A DNA stretch of 64,000 nucleotides from an uncultured Bacteroidota bacterium (lineage in GTDB: Bacteria > Bacteroidota > Bacteroidia > Flavobacteriales > Flavobacteriaceae). The stretch lies in assembly GCA_902622595.1 (NCBI GenBank), contig CACNQM010000005.1, positions 1 through 64,000 on the forward strand, written 5' to 3'. How positions within the stretch are numbered: position 1 is the first letter of the stretch; each line of letters begins with the position of its first letter. Of the stretch, positions 15,126 through 23,396 are shown one piece after another. Position numbers and translations under genes: made by a program. The notes under the pieces are model-generated. The model saw only the letters and a program-made list of their open reading frames with translations. It made no database searches and was not told the DNA's origin.

Positions 15126-16873
15126 TAAAAAATATTTTCAATATCGTTTTTACTCAAAGTAACAAATATTTGTTTATTATCAGGAGATAGATTAGGCTCC
15201 TTGCATGAAAAAAGTTGGTTGACAAGAAACTCTTGCTCATTTAAATTTAATTTTTTTCCAGATTTGATTGATGAACTTTTTGAAAGTTTTTTTGCAAAAA
15301 AATCCGAATTACTCAAGCTATTAGATTCATCAAAATCATATTCATCATTTAAAATATTATCAATAATGTCCTCAATGGAACTCATTTTTAACTGGCTTGG
15401 TATTGATGAAATCTTTAATTGGCTCTTATTTAACTCATATTCAAATCCTAGAGATTTAAATTCAGAGTCAATCTTTTTAAATAGAATTAATTGTTCATTA
15501 GATAATCGATATTCAAGAGGAAATGCAAGCTTTTGTATATCTTCTGCACTATCAAACATAGACTTTAAAAAGCTTTCGTATAATATTCTTTGATGAGCGA
15601 GTTTTTGATTAATAATAATTAATGATGAAGTACTAGCACTAACTATAAACTTGTTAAATATCTGAAAAATTTTAATAAATTTTTTGTCTTCAATTTCAAT
15701 ATCAGATTCAATTATATTTTGAGATTTTTCAGAAAAAAGATTTTCAACTTTATCATCATTAAAAATTTGAAAGGGGTTAAAATCTGAGTCCACTTCGATA
15801 CTTGGAATTTTTGGGTAAGTTTTAGTTTGGGAATAGGATATATCCATTGATGGGTCTTTATCAAAGTCTAATACTGGACTAACTTGATAGATTCCGAGAC
15901 AATGTTTTACTGCTGAATTAATAATTGAATAAAGATTTTGATCATCATCAAACTTTATCTCAGTTTTATTTGGATGAACATTTACATCAATTTTAGTGGG
16001 ATCAATATTTATAAACAAAAAATAACCTGGATAATATCCATCTCTTAAAAGGCCATCAAATGAAGAAAAAATAGAATGATTGATAAATTGACTCTTAACT
16101 GACCTATTGTTAACAAAAATATATTGATTTGATCTAGATTTTTTTGCAAAACCAGGTTTAAGAATAAATCCGTTAAGACTGGCAATCTGGGTGTCTTCAT
16201 TAAGAGGTATTAGATTTTCGCGAATCTTTTCACCAAAAATTGATATAATTCTTTTCCTCAGTGATTCTTTTTTTAAATAAAAGATTTCTTCACCATTATT
16301 AATAAACGAGAACTCTATTTCATTATGTGATAAAGCTATGTTATTAAATACATTAATAATATGTTTTAATTCAACAAAGTCAGACTTCAAAAAATTTCTT
16401 CGTGCTGGGACATTATAAAAAAGATTTTGCACTTTTATAGAAGTACCTTTATTTCCAATTAGTTCTTTTTCAGAAATAATTTTACCACCATTAAGTTCAA
16501 TAAAATAGCCGTCATTTTCATTTAATTTTGAAGAAGACATTTCAATCATTGAGACAGATGCTATGGCAGCTAAGGCTTCACCTCTAAATCCCATTGAATT
16601 AATAGAAAATATATCATCTACTTTGTTGATTTTTGAAGTGGCATGCTTTATAAAGGATTTATACATGTCATTTCTTGACATACCTTGACCATCATCGATA
16701 ACTTGAATTAAATTTTTACCAGCATTTTTTATAACAATTTTAATCTTTGATGAGTTTGCATCAATAGAATTCTCCAAGAGTTCTTTTAGAACTGATGATG
16801 GTCTTTGAACTACTTCACCTGCAGCAATTTTATTAGAAACTTCCGTTGGTAAAATTTTAATTATATCAGGCAT
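15125..16873 (-). CDS. mutL: DNA mismatch repair protein MutL
   Basis: 582 residues. The GHKL ATPase domain is complete: AGEVVQRPSSVLKELLENSIDA, DDGQGM, KHATSKI, GFRGEALAAIASV. The DQHA(x)2E(x)4E metal-binding site of endonuclease-type MutL reads NQKLAHQRILYE (residues 422-433), with Asp, His and the first Glu replaced. The terminal CPHGRP-like motif is also degenerate (LSPDNKQ). The protein may therefore couple MutS to downstream factors without nicking DNA itself. It abuts the small membrane protein gene upstream. Confidence 0.95.
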   Translation of the reverse strand: MPDIIKILPTEVSNKIAAGEVVQRPSSVLKELLENSIDANSSKIKIVIKNAGKNLIQVIDDGQGMSRNDMYKSFIKHATSKINKVDDIFSINSMGFRGEALAAIASVSMIEMSSSKLNENDGYFIELNGGKIISEKELIGNKGTSIKVQNLFYNVPARRNFLKSDFVELKHIINVFNNIALSHNEIEFSFINNGEEIFYLKKESLRKRIISIFGEKIRENLIPLNEDTQIASLNGFILKPGFAKKSRSNQYIFVNNRSVKSQFINHSIFSSFDGLLRDGYYPGYFLFINIDPTKIDVNVHPNKTEIKFDDDQNLYSIINSAVKHCLGIYQVSPVLDFDKDPSMDISYSQTKTYPKIPSIEVDSDFNPFQIFNDDKVENLFSEKSQNIIESDIEIEDKKFIKIFQIFNKFIVSASTSSLIIINQKLAHQRILYESFLKSMFDSAEDIQKLAFPLEYRLSNEQLILFKKIDSEFKSLGFEYELNKSQLKISSIPSQLKMSSIEDIIDNILNDEYDFDESNSLSNSDFFAKKLSKSSSIKSGKKLNLNEQEFLVNQLFSCKEPNLSPDNKQIFVTLSKNDIENIF

Positions 16874-17148
16874 TAATCAACTTGGAAAATTGTTAGATCA
16901 AAATCAATGATATATAAAAATACCAAAATTAAAAAAACAATAACTAGGATTAACGTCATATTAACTCCTCTATTTTTTCTATTTCGCATTTTATGTCTTT
17001 CATCTTTCCACTTTTGTCCAATGTCAATTGAATTATATGTATCTCTATATTTAGAAAATTTAGATTCAAAGCTAGTTGGAATACCTTCCTTTCCTTTGAA
17101 ATATCTAGGTGTATAGTTAAATCTTCTATGTTTGTTTAGTTTAAACAA
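16873..17148 (-). CDS. Small single-pass membrane protein between ribH and mutL
   Basis: 91 residues, TTG start. A basic, aromatic N-terminal half (FNYTPRYFKGKEG) is followed by one membrane helix (LILVIVFLILVFLYIID) and a short tail, suggesting an N-in anchor. In related genomes this neighbour of ribH is sometimes labelled riboflavin synthase subunit beta; nothing in the sequence supports that name. It is four bases after ribH and shares a base with mutL. Function unknown. Confidence 0.7.
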   Translation of the reverse strand: MFKLNKHRRFNYTPRYFKGKEGIPTSFESKFSKYRDTYNSIDIGQKWKDERHKMRNRKNRGVNMTLILVIVFLILVFLYIIDFDLTIFQVD

Positions 17149-17152
17149 AGAG

Positions 17153-17638
17153 CTATTTTTTTGAACTAATTAAAATCATTTTTAGGGCAGCTTCTGCTGA
17201 ATCTTCACCTTTATTTCCATACTTACCCCCACTCCTATCAATGGATTGTTGAATATTGTTGTCAGTTGTTACACAAAGAATTATTGGGATATTAGATAAT
17301 ATATTTAAATCTTTAATTCCGTTTATTACAGCATCAGAAATAAAATCAAAATGTTTTGTCTCACCCTTTATTATGCAACCTATAGAAATTATTGCATCAT
17401 AGTCTTTATTGATTAAAGTTTTTGTTCCAAAGATTAGTTCAAAACTACCTGGAACATGAATTTCATGAATATTTTTCTCTTGTAATCCATGCATCATTAA
17501 CTTTTTCTTAACACCAATAAATAAATTTTCAGTGATTTCACTATGCCACTCAGATATAACACATGCAATTTTGATTTTCTGTGGATTACTGATTTTAAAA
17601 GATCTAGTTAAATTATTACCAGCTTCCTTAGTAGACAT
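17153..17638 (-). CDS. ribH: 6,7-dimethyl-8-ribityllumazine synthase
   Basis: 161 residues, normal length. Visible signatures are SEWHSEITENL at the N-terminal substrate loop, VPGSFELIFGTK, IISIGCIIKGETKHFDFI (with the catalytic His) and IILCVTTDNNIQQSIDR near the end. It condenses the ribityl-pyrimidine with dihydroxybutanone phosphate in riboflavin synthesis and forms cytoplasmic shells. It lies one base after the TPR gene, so they share a transcript. Confidence 0.96.
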   Translation of the reverse strand: MSTKEAGNNLTRSFKISNPQKIKIACVISEWHSEITENLFIGVKKKLMMHGLQEKNIHEIHVPGSFELIFGTKTLINKDYDAIISIGCIIKGETKHFDFISDAVINGIKDLNILSNIPIILCVTTDNNIQQSIDRSGGKYGNKGEDSAEAALKMILISSKK

Positions 17639-17639
17639 T

Positions 17640-18401
17640 TTAGTTATTTAAATTTTCTATTCTTCCTAATTGAACTTCTACTAGACTAGATTCGTACGAA
17701 TCTGGATAATCTTCTTTAATTCTATTTAAAAAGTTGATTGAAGATTTATATTTTCCAATTTCTGAACCTATAAGTGCAGCTTTGAATAAATACTTTGGAG
17801 TAGTGTAGATGTTTTCGTTATGTTTAAATGCTTTTTGATAATACTCAAAGGCTTCATTCGGCTGATTGAGTTCTGAAAAGCAGTCACCAATAGTTCCAAA
17901 AGAAATTGATTGAAGAAGGATATCATTTGATTTAAACTTTTCTAGATATATTATAGCATTTCCATATTCCTTTAAATTTAGGTAAGACATGCCAATTGAA
18001 TAATTAGCAAGATTTGCTGCCTTTGTCCCAGAATATTCATCAACTATATCTAAAAATCCATATTTTCCTTCTCCACCATTTAATGCAAGATTAAATAATG
18101 AATCAGGTTTATTGGAAACTAAAGCCAACTCAAAAAAATATTGAGCTGTATTAAGTTCACTAATAGCCTCCTTTTCTTTTGGCTCAACAATTAATCTTTG
18201 ATATCCTAAATATGATAGAACAGAAATAGATATTGCAGCGATAACAATAAAAATTTTATTTTGGTTTTTTAAAATCCACTGTTCTGATTTATTAGCAGTT
18301 GAGTCTAATGATTCAAATACTTCCGCTGTTTGGCTTTTATCAGAATTATTAGCATTGTTTGATCTGCTTTTTTTATATCCTCTTCTATTAAATGTTGCCA
18401 T
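17640..18401 (-). CDS. Membrane-anchored tetratricopeptide repeat protein
   Basis: 253 residues. A hydrophilic N-terminal segment of about 45 residues is followed by one membrane helix (IFIVIAAISISVLSYLGY) and then TPR-like repeats (YLNLKEYGNAIIYLEKF, LNQPNEAFEYYQKAF). The architecture resembles YfgM/TPR_21 proteins that associate with the secretion machinery, but that assignment is only by resemblance. It heads the run ribH, small membrane protein, mutL, rhomboids, and has a perfect -7 box upstream. Confidence 0.85.
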   Translation of the reverse strand: MATFNRRGYKKSRSNNANNSDKSQTAEVFESLDSTANKSEQWILKNQNKIFIVIAAISISVLSYLGYQRLIVEPKEKEAISELNTAQYFFELALVSNKPDSLFNLALNGGEGKYGFLDIVDEYSGTKAANLANYSIGMSYLNLKEYGNAIIYLEKFKSNDILLQSISFGTIGDCFSELNQPNEAFEYYQKAFKHNENIYTTPKYLFKAALIGSEIGKYKSSINFLNRIKEDYPDSYESSLVEVQLGRIENLNN

Positions 18402-18418
18402 AATAATTTTTTGAATCC

Positions 18419-18426
18419 CAAAATTA
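18419..18426 (-). promoter_or_regulatory. -7 box before the TPR-ribH-mutL run
   Basis: On the minus strand TAATTTTG matches TAnnTTTG and ends 17 bases before the ATG. No clear -33 TTTG is seen at the expected distance. Confidence 0.5.
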
Positions 18427-18449
18427 ATGTTTTATTTTGAATACTTATT

Positions 18450-19550
18450 ATGTTTTTAAACTCTCTAAAAATTGATAACTATAAAAATCTTGAAAAGTTC
18501 AAGTTAACTTTTGACAAAAAAATTAATTGTTTTATTGGAAAAAATGGAATTGGAAAGACAAATATTATTGACTCAATATATCATTTAGCTTTTACTAAAA
18601 GTTATTTTAATCCCTCAACTTCTCAGAATGTTATGTCTGGATCAGAGTATTTTTCCATAATTGGAGAATTTGATATTGACAAAAGAAGTGAAAGTATCCA
18701 TTGTTACTATAAAATAGGAGAGAAGAAAGTAATAAAAAGAAATAGTAAAGTATACAAAAGGATTTCAGACCATATTGGTTTGATTAACCTAATTATAATC
18801 TCACCACATGATAGGAACTTAATCACTGAGGGTAGTGAGATGAGAAGGAAGTTTATTGATTCAGTAATTGGTCAAGTTGACAAAGTTTATCTGCAAAGAG
18901 TTATTGATTACAGTAAGGTTATTACTCAAAGAAATTCTCTCTTAAAATACTTTTTTATTAACAGAAAGTTTGATAAGGATACAATTGAGTCATATGACCA
19001 ACAATTAATAAGTCTAGGAACACCTATTTATAAGGAAAGACATAAATTTATTACTTCTTTCATTTCAATTTTTAAAAAGTACTATTCTGAAATAAGTTCT
19101 GGAAATGAATTAGTTGATATAAATTTTAAGAGTGACTTAAACTCCGGTAGTTTTTATGAGGTTCTCAACGAAAGTCTTTCTAAGGATAGATTTCTACAAT
19201 ATACTTCAAAAGGGGTTCATAAAGATGACTTAATTTTTTCTTTGGATGGTAATAAGATTAAAAATTTTGGGAGTCAAGGACAACAAAAATCTTTTCTCAT
19301 TGCACTAAAACTTGCACAATTTGATTATTACAGGACAAAATTTGGTAATTCACCCATAGTACTTCTTGATGATATCTTTGATAAATTAGATCAAGAAAGA
19401 GTAAGGCAGATTGTTCAAATTCTTGAAAAAAAAGATTTTAGTCAAATATTTATAACTGATACCCATATTGATAGAGTTAGAGATGCATTGTCTAAATCAA
19501 AGAATAAAGAAGAAATATTTGACCTTGAAAAATTAAAATGTAATGACTAA
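18450..19550 (+). CDS. recF: DNA replication and repair protein RecF
   Basis: 366 residues. Walker A is IGKNGIGKTN, the signature region holds NFGSQGQQKSF, and Walker B is VLLDDIFDKLD, as in SMC-like ABC ATPases. RecF, with RecO and RecR, loads RecA at single-strand gaps. It is divergent from the TPR gene, and the downstream DUF721 gene overlaps it by eight bases, a pairing often seen in bacteria. Confidence 0.96.
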   Translation: MFLNSLKIDNYKNLEKFKLTFDKKINCFIGKNGIGKTNIIDSIYHLAFTKSYFNPSTSQNVMSGSEYFSIIGEFDIDKRSESIHCYYKIGEKKVIKRNSKVYKRISDHIGLINLIIISPHDRNLITEGSEMRRKFIDSVIGQVDKVYLQRVIDYSKVITQRNSLLKYFFINRKFDKDTIESYDQQLISLGTPIYKERHKFITSFISIFKKYYSEISSGNELVDINFKSDLNSGSFYEVLNESLSKDRFLQYTSKGVHKDDLIFSLDGNKIKNFGSQGQQKSFLIALKLAQFDYYRTKFGNSPIVLLDDIFDKLDQERVRQIVQILEKKDFSQIFITDTHIDRVRDALSKSKNKEEIFDLEKLKCND

Positions 19551-19836
19551 AAGAGGAGAATTAAAAAATATTTCAAAAGTTATTGAAGAAGTGTTTTCTC
19601 AAAAACAAATCAGAATTGGCATCGATAACATAAAAGTTCAAGATGCTTGGAAAAAAACCATGGGTAAAAACATTCAAAAGTATACTTTCAAAGTTGTATA
19701 TAGAAAGGGAACACTTTACGTTAAACTAAAGTCTTCAGTTCTAAAAGAGGAATTAAAATATGAAAAGCATAAAGTAATTAAACTTATAAATAATGAACTT
19801 GGAAAAGAGTACATAAAAGATATAGAAATTAGCTAA
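19543..19836 (+). CDS. DUF721 protein, DciA-like
   Basis: 97 residues with the DUF721 core: an early [17 protein letters not shown] helix and a [20 protein letters not shown] strand-helix. Some DUF721 proteins (DciA) load the replicative helicase in bacteria lacking DnaC, and the link to recF fits DNA metabolism. It ends in Ser-TAA inside an 8-base palindrome that also supplies the end of ndk on the other strand. Confidence 0.88.
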   Translation: MTKRGELKNISKVIEEVFSQKQIRIGIDNIKVQDAWKKTMGKNIQKYTFKVVYRKGTLYVKLKSSVLKEELKYEKHKVIKLINNELGKEYIKDIEIS

Positions 19837-20251
19837 AAATTTCATCAGTGTTGAAGTGAAAACTAATTTCGATTTCTGCATTTTCATCACTATCTGAACC
19901 ATGAACAGCATTTTCTCCTTTGGATTTAGCAAATTTTTTTCTAATTGTGCCCTCTTCAGCGTCGTTAGGATCAGTAGATCCAATAAGAGTTCTAAAAGCT
20001 TCAACTGCATTATCTTTTTCAAGAGCAGCAGCAACAATTGGACCACGAGTCATAAAGCTTACTAGGTCATTAAAAAAAGGCTTATCAGAGTGAATTGAAT
20101 AAAATTTTTCAGCTTCATCTCTGGACATCCTTTTATATTTAAGAGCAATAATTTTGAAACCCGAAGATTCAATCATATTTAGGATTGGAAGCATGTTGCC
20201 TTGCTCAATTGAGTCAGGCTTTAGCATTGTAAATGTTCTATTTGAATTCAT
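19829..20251 (-). CDS. ndk: Nucleoside diphosphate kinase
   Basis: 140 residues, typical length. Conserved stretches are [13 protein letters not shown], the nucleotide-binding region and the catalytic histidine in [16 protein letters not shown]. It balances NTP pools by phosphate transfer through that histidine. The final Ser codon and stop overlap the last eight bases of the DUF721 gene. Its -7 box ends four bases before ATG, so the mRNA probably has no leader. Confidence 0.97.
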   Translation of the reverse strand: MNSNRTFTMLKPDSIEQGNMLPILNMIESSGFKIIALKYKRMSRDEAEKFYSIHSDKPFFNDLVSFMTRGPIVAAALEKDNAVEAFRTLIGSTDPNDAEEGTIRKKFAKSKGENAVHGSDSDENAEIEISFHFNTDEIFS

Positions 20252-20255
20252 GCGG

Positions 20256-20263
20256 CAAATTTA
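20256..20263 (-). promoter_or_regulatory. Promoter -7 box of ndk
   Basis: Minus-strand TAAATTTG fits TAnnTTTG exactly; TTTA 18 bases upstream (20285-20282) resembles the -33 TTTG. Only four bases separate the box from the ATG. Confidence 0.7.
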
Positions 20264-20339
20264 ACAATATCTATGGTTATTTAAAGTTTTAGGAATTACT
20301 TTATTTTAATTTTTAATATAATATTATCTTAGCCAACTT

Positions 20340-21350
20340 ATGAAGGACCTCACACTTAAAAGTGTTACTAAATTATTCTCTGAAAAAAGAAATATAATTT
20401 TTATACCTCACAGTAGTCCAGATGCTGACGCTCTGGGGAGCTGTCTGGCACTATATCATTTTTTTAATCAAGAAAATGAAGTGAATATAATTTCACCTAA
20501 TGAGTATACTGAAATACTTAATTTTTTACCTGGATCAGAAAATATTCTAAATTATGAAACAGATAAAGAGAAATGTGAAAATATATTTAATAAAGGGAAT
20601 GTTATTTTTACTCTAGATTTCAATAGCCTTAGTAGGGCAAGAAATCTATCAAGTTTGATATCAAAATCATCAGCTACAACTATCATGATTGACCATCATG
20701 AAAATCCAAATAATTATGCAGACATAACCATTTCAAATTCAAGAATGAGTTCAACTTGTGAGATGGTTTATGATTTTATTTGTTCAATTGACAAAAGTAA
20801 AATTGATAATAAAATTGCAACATGTATTTATACTGGAATTGTTGCAGATACTGGGTCTTTTCGTTTTCCATCTACAACATCAAAAACACTTAAGGTAGGC
20901 TCAGAGTTAATCAATCATGGAGTTAATGTTACTGAAATTTTCGAAAAACTTCATAACAACTTCCAATTTAAAAGGCTAAAACTTCTAGGTTCTGCTATAA
21001 ACAACTTCAAAAAAATTGAGGGATTACCTGTAGTTTATACTTCAATAACAGAAAATGACCAAAAAGTCAATGATTTTAAAAAAGGAGATAGTGAAGGCTT
21101 TGTTAACTTTGGACTAAGTGTAGCTGATATTTTATGTTCAGTTCTTTTTATTGAAAAAAAAGATGAAGGATTAATAAAAATTTCTTTTAGATCTAAAGGT
21201 GATTTTAAAGTTAATATATTTGCTTCTAAATACTTTAATGGAGGAGGACATGAATATGCATCTGGTGGAATTTCAAAATTAAGCCTTCAAGAAACTGAGG
21301 AAAAATTTATAATAGATATTAAAAAATATATAAAAGAAAATTATGAATAA
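20340..21350 (+). CDS. nrnA: DHH-family oligoribonuclease / pAp phosphatase NrnA
   Basis: 336 residues. DHH motifs are present in order: [14 protein letters not shown] (motif I), MIDHHENP (DHH), ADTGSFRF, and the DHHA1 domain with [10 protein letters not shown] at the C-terminus. Such enzymes degrade nanoRNAs and dephosphorylate 3'-phosphoadenosine 5'-phosphate using manganese. It is divergent from ndk; TATCTTAG at 20325-20332 may be its -7 box. The next gene overlaps it by eight bases. Confidence 0.94.
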   Translation: MKDLTLKSVTKLFSEKRNIIFIPHSSPDADALGSCLALYHFFNQENEVNIISPNEYTEILNFLPGSENILNYETDKEKCENIFNKGNVIFTLDFNSLSRARNLSSLISKSSATTIMIDHHENPNNYADITISNSRMSSTCEMVYDFICSIDKSKIDNKIATCIYTGIVADTGSFRFPSTTSKTLKVGSELINHGVNVTEIFEKLHNNFQFKRLKLLGSAINNFKKIEGLPVVYTSITENDQKVNDFKKGDSEGFVNFGLSVADILCSVLFIEKKDEGLIKISFRSKGDFKVNIFASKYFNGGGHEYASGGISKLSLQETEEKFIIDIKKYIKENYE

Positions 21351-22353
21351 GAATTTTATACTCTTAATCTCAATACTAACCTTAAACTCATGTAATATGA
21401 ATAACTATTCTGATTTATCGGACGGACTATATGCTGACCTTGAAACTTCAAAGGGCAATATAATTCTTGAACTATATTATGAACAAGTACCAACTACAGT
21501 ATCAAATTTTGTTGCATTGGCTGAAGGAAATCATCCTGTAGTTGATGACCAACATGAAGGAAAACGCTATTATGATGGATTAAAATTCCATAGAGTTATT
21601 GAAGACTTTATGATTCAGGGTGGAGATCCAACAGGAACTGGATCAGGTGGACCTGGATACCAGTTTGATGATGAGTTTAATGAAGAACTAAAACATGATG
21701 GACCTGGTGTATTATCCATGGCTAATGCAGGACCAGGGACTAATGGTAGTCAATTTTTTATTACACATGTCGAAACACCTTGGCTAGATGGAAAACATTC
21801 GATTTTTGGCAAAGTAAATTCTGGCCAAGATGTAGTTGATAAAATTGAGCAAGATGACATTATTAAAACAGTAAAAGTTATTAGAATTGGAGAAGCTGCA
21901 AAAAGTTTTAATGCTCCCGAGAATTTTGAAAATTACATTTCAGAAAAAAGTGAAGCTGATATATTAAGAGCTGAGGCTGAGAAGGAAAGTCTTGAAAAGT
22001 TATCAGAAGGGATGCAAGAAACTGAAAGTGGTTTAAAATACAAAATTTCAAAAGAAGGAACCGGACCAAATGCAAAAAAAGATGATTTATTGTCTGTACA
22101 TTATTCTCTTCAGTTAGTTGATGGTTCAGAAATAGATTCATCATTTACACGTGGTGCACCTATAGAATTTACCTGTGGTGTTGGGCAAGTTATTAAAGGG
22201 TGGGATGAGGCTATGCAGCTTTTAAATAAAGGTTCAAAAGCAAGATTAATAATACCTAGTGAGCTTGGATATGGAGCAGTTGGTGCAGGTAATGGAGTAA
22301 TTCCTCCTAATGCGACTCTAATTTTTGATGTAGAGTTAGTTGATATTAAATAA
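21343..22353 (+). CDS. Cyclophilin-FKBP fusion peptidyl-prolyl isomerase (lipoprotein)
   Basis: 336 residues with two different prolyl isomerase domains. A lipobox (LTLNSCNMN) anchors the protein outside the cytoplasm. Residues about 30-190 form a cyclophilin ([27 protein letters not shown]). Residues about 225-336 form an FKBP domain ([44 protein letters not shown]). Both active sites look intact, so the protein should assist folding of exported proteins. It overlaps nrnA and is followed nine bases later by the DUF3810 gene. Confidence 0.93.
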   Translation: MNKNFILLISILTLNSCNMNNYSDLSDGLYADLETSKGNIILELYYEQVPTTVSNFVALAEGNHPVVDDQHEGKRYYDGLKFHRVIEDFMIQGGDPTGTGSGGPGYQFDDEFNEELKHDGPGVLSMANAGPGTNGSQFFITHVETPWLDGKHSIFGKVNSGQDVVDKIEQDDIIKTVKVIRIGEAAKSFNAPENFENYISEKSEADILRAEAEKESLEKLSEGMQETESGLKYKISKEGTGPNAKKDDLLSVHYSLQLVDGSEIDSSFTRGAPIEFTCGVGQVIKGWDEAMQLLNKGSKARLIIPSELGYGAVGAGNGVIPPNATLIFDVELVDIK

Positions 22354-22362
22354 TTTTATTAA

Positions 22363-23343
22363 TTGAAAATTAGGTCACTAATTGCTGTTGCACTAATACC
22401 CCAGATTTTAATTGTTAATTTTTTAAGAAATAACCCCTCATTTATTGATGATTATTATGTAAGAATAATTTTTAATAATCTTATAAAAATAAATTCATTT
22501 TTATTTTCAAAAATTGAAATTCCAATTGGAGAGATTATCTATATAGTAATTATAATATTGTATATCTATCTATTTGTAAAAGTCATTTCTTTTAAACTTT
22601 ATGATTTTTTAAATCTTGTAGCTTTTTCATCAATATTGTATTTTCTATTTTACTTTCTCTGGGGCTTAAATTATTTCAAACCATCTTTAGTTGATAAACT
22701 TAACATTAAGTCCGAATATGAATTTAATGTCTTGGATGAAACTATTAATAGAGTAATATTTGAGATTAATAAAGAATCATCGTCTATTTCAGAGGATATT
22801 AATAAATCAGATATTTTTAATTTACTTAATACTACTGCTTCTAATATTAAGAAATCTATTATTCCAGACATATTTTTGTATCAAAAGGTTTCAGGTCATT
22901 ATATTCCTTTTACATCAGAGGCAATCTTTGTCGATAAGATTCCGCTGGTTGATATGCCTATTGTAATTCTTCATGAGCAGGCTCATCAAAACGGATATGC
23001 AAATGAAGGTGAAGCAAGTTTTATAGCATTTAGTAAAGCAATAAATGATAAGGACCCATACATTAGGTACTCGGGCTATTTTTACGCACTGATTAATTTA
23101 CTTAATGAGATTTCAAAAAAAAACTCAGACAAACTTGACGATTATATTACAAAATTGGATGAAAAAGTAATATCTGATATAAAAAAAGTACAGAATTTTT
23201 GGTCAAAATATTCTAATAGTTTTTTAGATAAAGCTCAGAATTACATTTATGACTTATATCTAAAATCAAATAATCAAGAAGCGGGAATTATGACATATGG
23301 AGAAGTTTCACTATATATTATTTATTATTATCAAAAATTATAA
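22363..23343 (+). CDS. DUF3810 family membrane protein, putative zinc metallopeptidase
   Basis: 326 residues, TTG start. Three or four membrane helices occupy the first 110 residues. The soluble part holds ILHEQAHQNGYANEGEASF, an HExxH zinc motif with a downstream Glu in EGEASF, the arrangement of gluzincin-like peptidases. DUF3810 is common in Firmicutes and Bacteroidota and has no established role that I know. It follows the isomerase gene in the same operon. Confidence 0.85.
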   Translation: MKIRSLIAVALIPQILIVNFLRNNPSFIDDYYVRIIFNNLIKINSFLFSKIEIPIGEIIYIVIIILYIYLFVKVISFKLYDFLNLVAFSSILYFLFYFLWGLNYFKPSLVDKLNIKSEYEFNVLDETINRVIFEINKESSSISEDINKSDIFNLLNTTASNIKKSIIPDIFLYQKVSGHYIPFTSEAIFVDKIPLVDMPIVILHEQAHQNGYANEGEASFIAFSKAINDKDPYIRYSGYFYALINLLNEISKKNSDKLDDYITKLDEKVISDIKKVQNFWSKYSNSFLDKAQNYIYDLYLKSNNQEAGIMTYGEVSLYIIYYYQKL

Positions 23344-23396
23344 CCACTTTCAATCCATAATTATTATTTGTAAATTTAAGTAAGTAAGATTTACAG

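Noticed and set aside
15201-15593. 130-codon plus-strand frame opposite mutL
   Set aside because: It is a shadow of the minus-strand mutL frame, with no homology I recognise and no start context.
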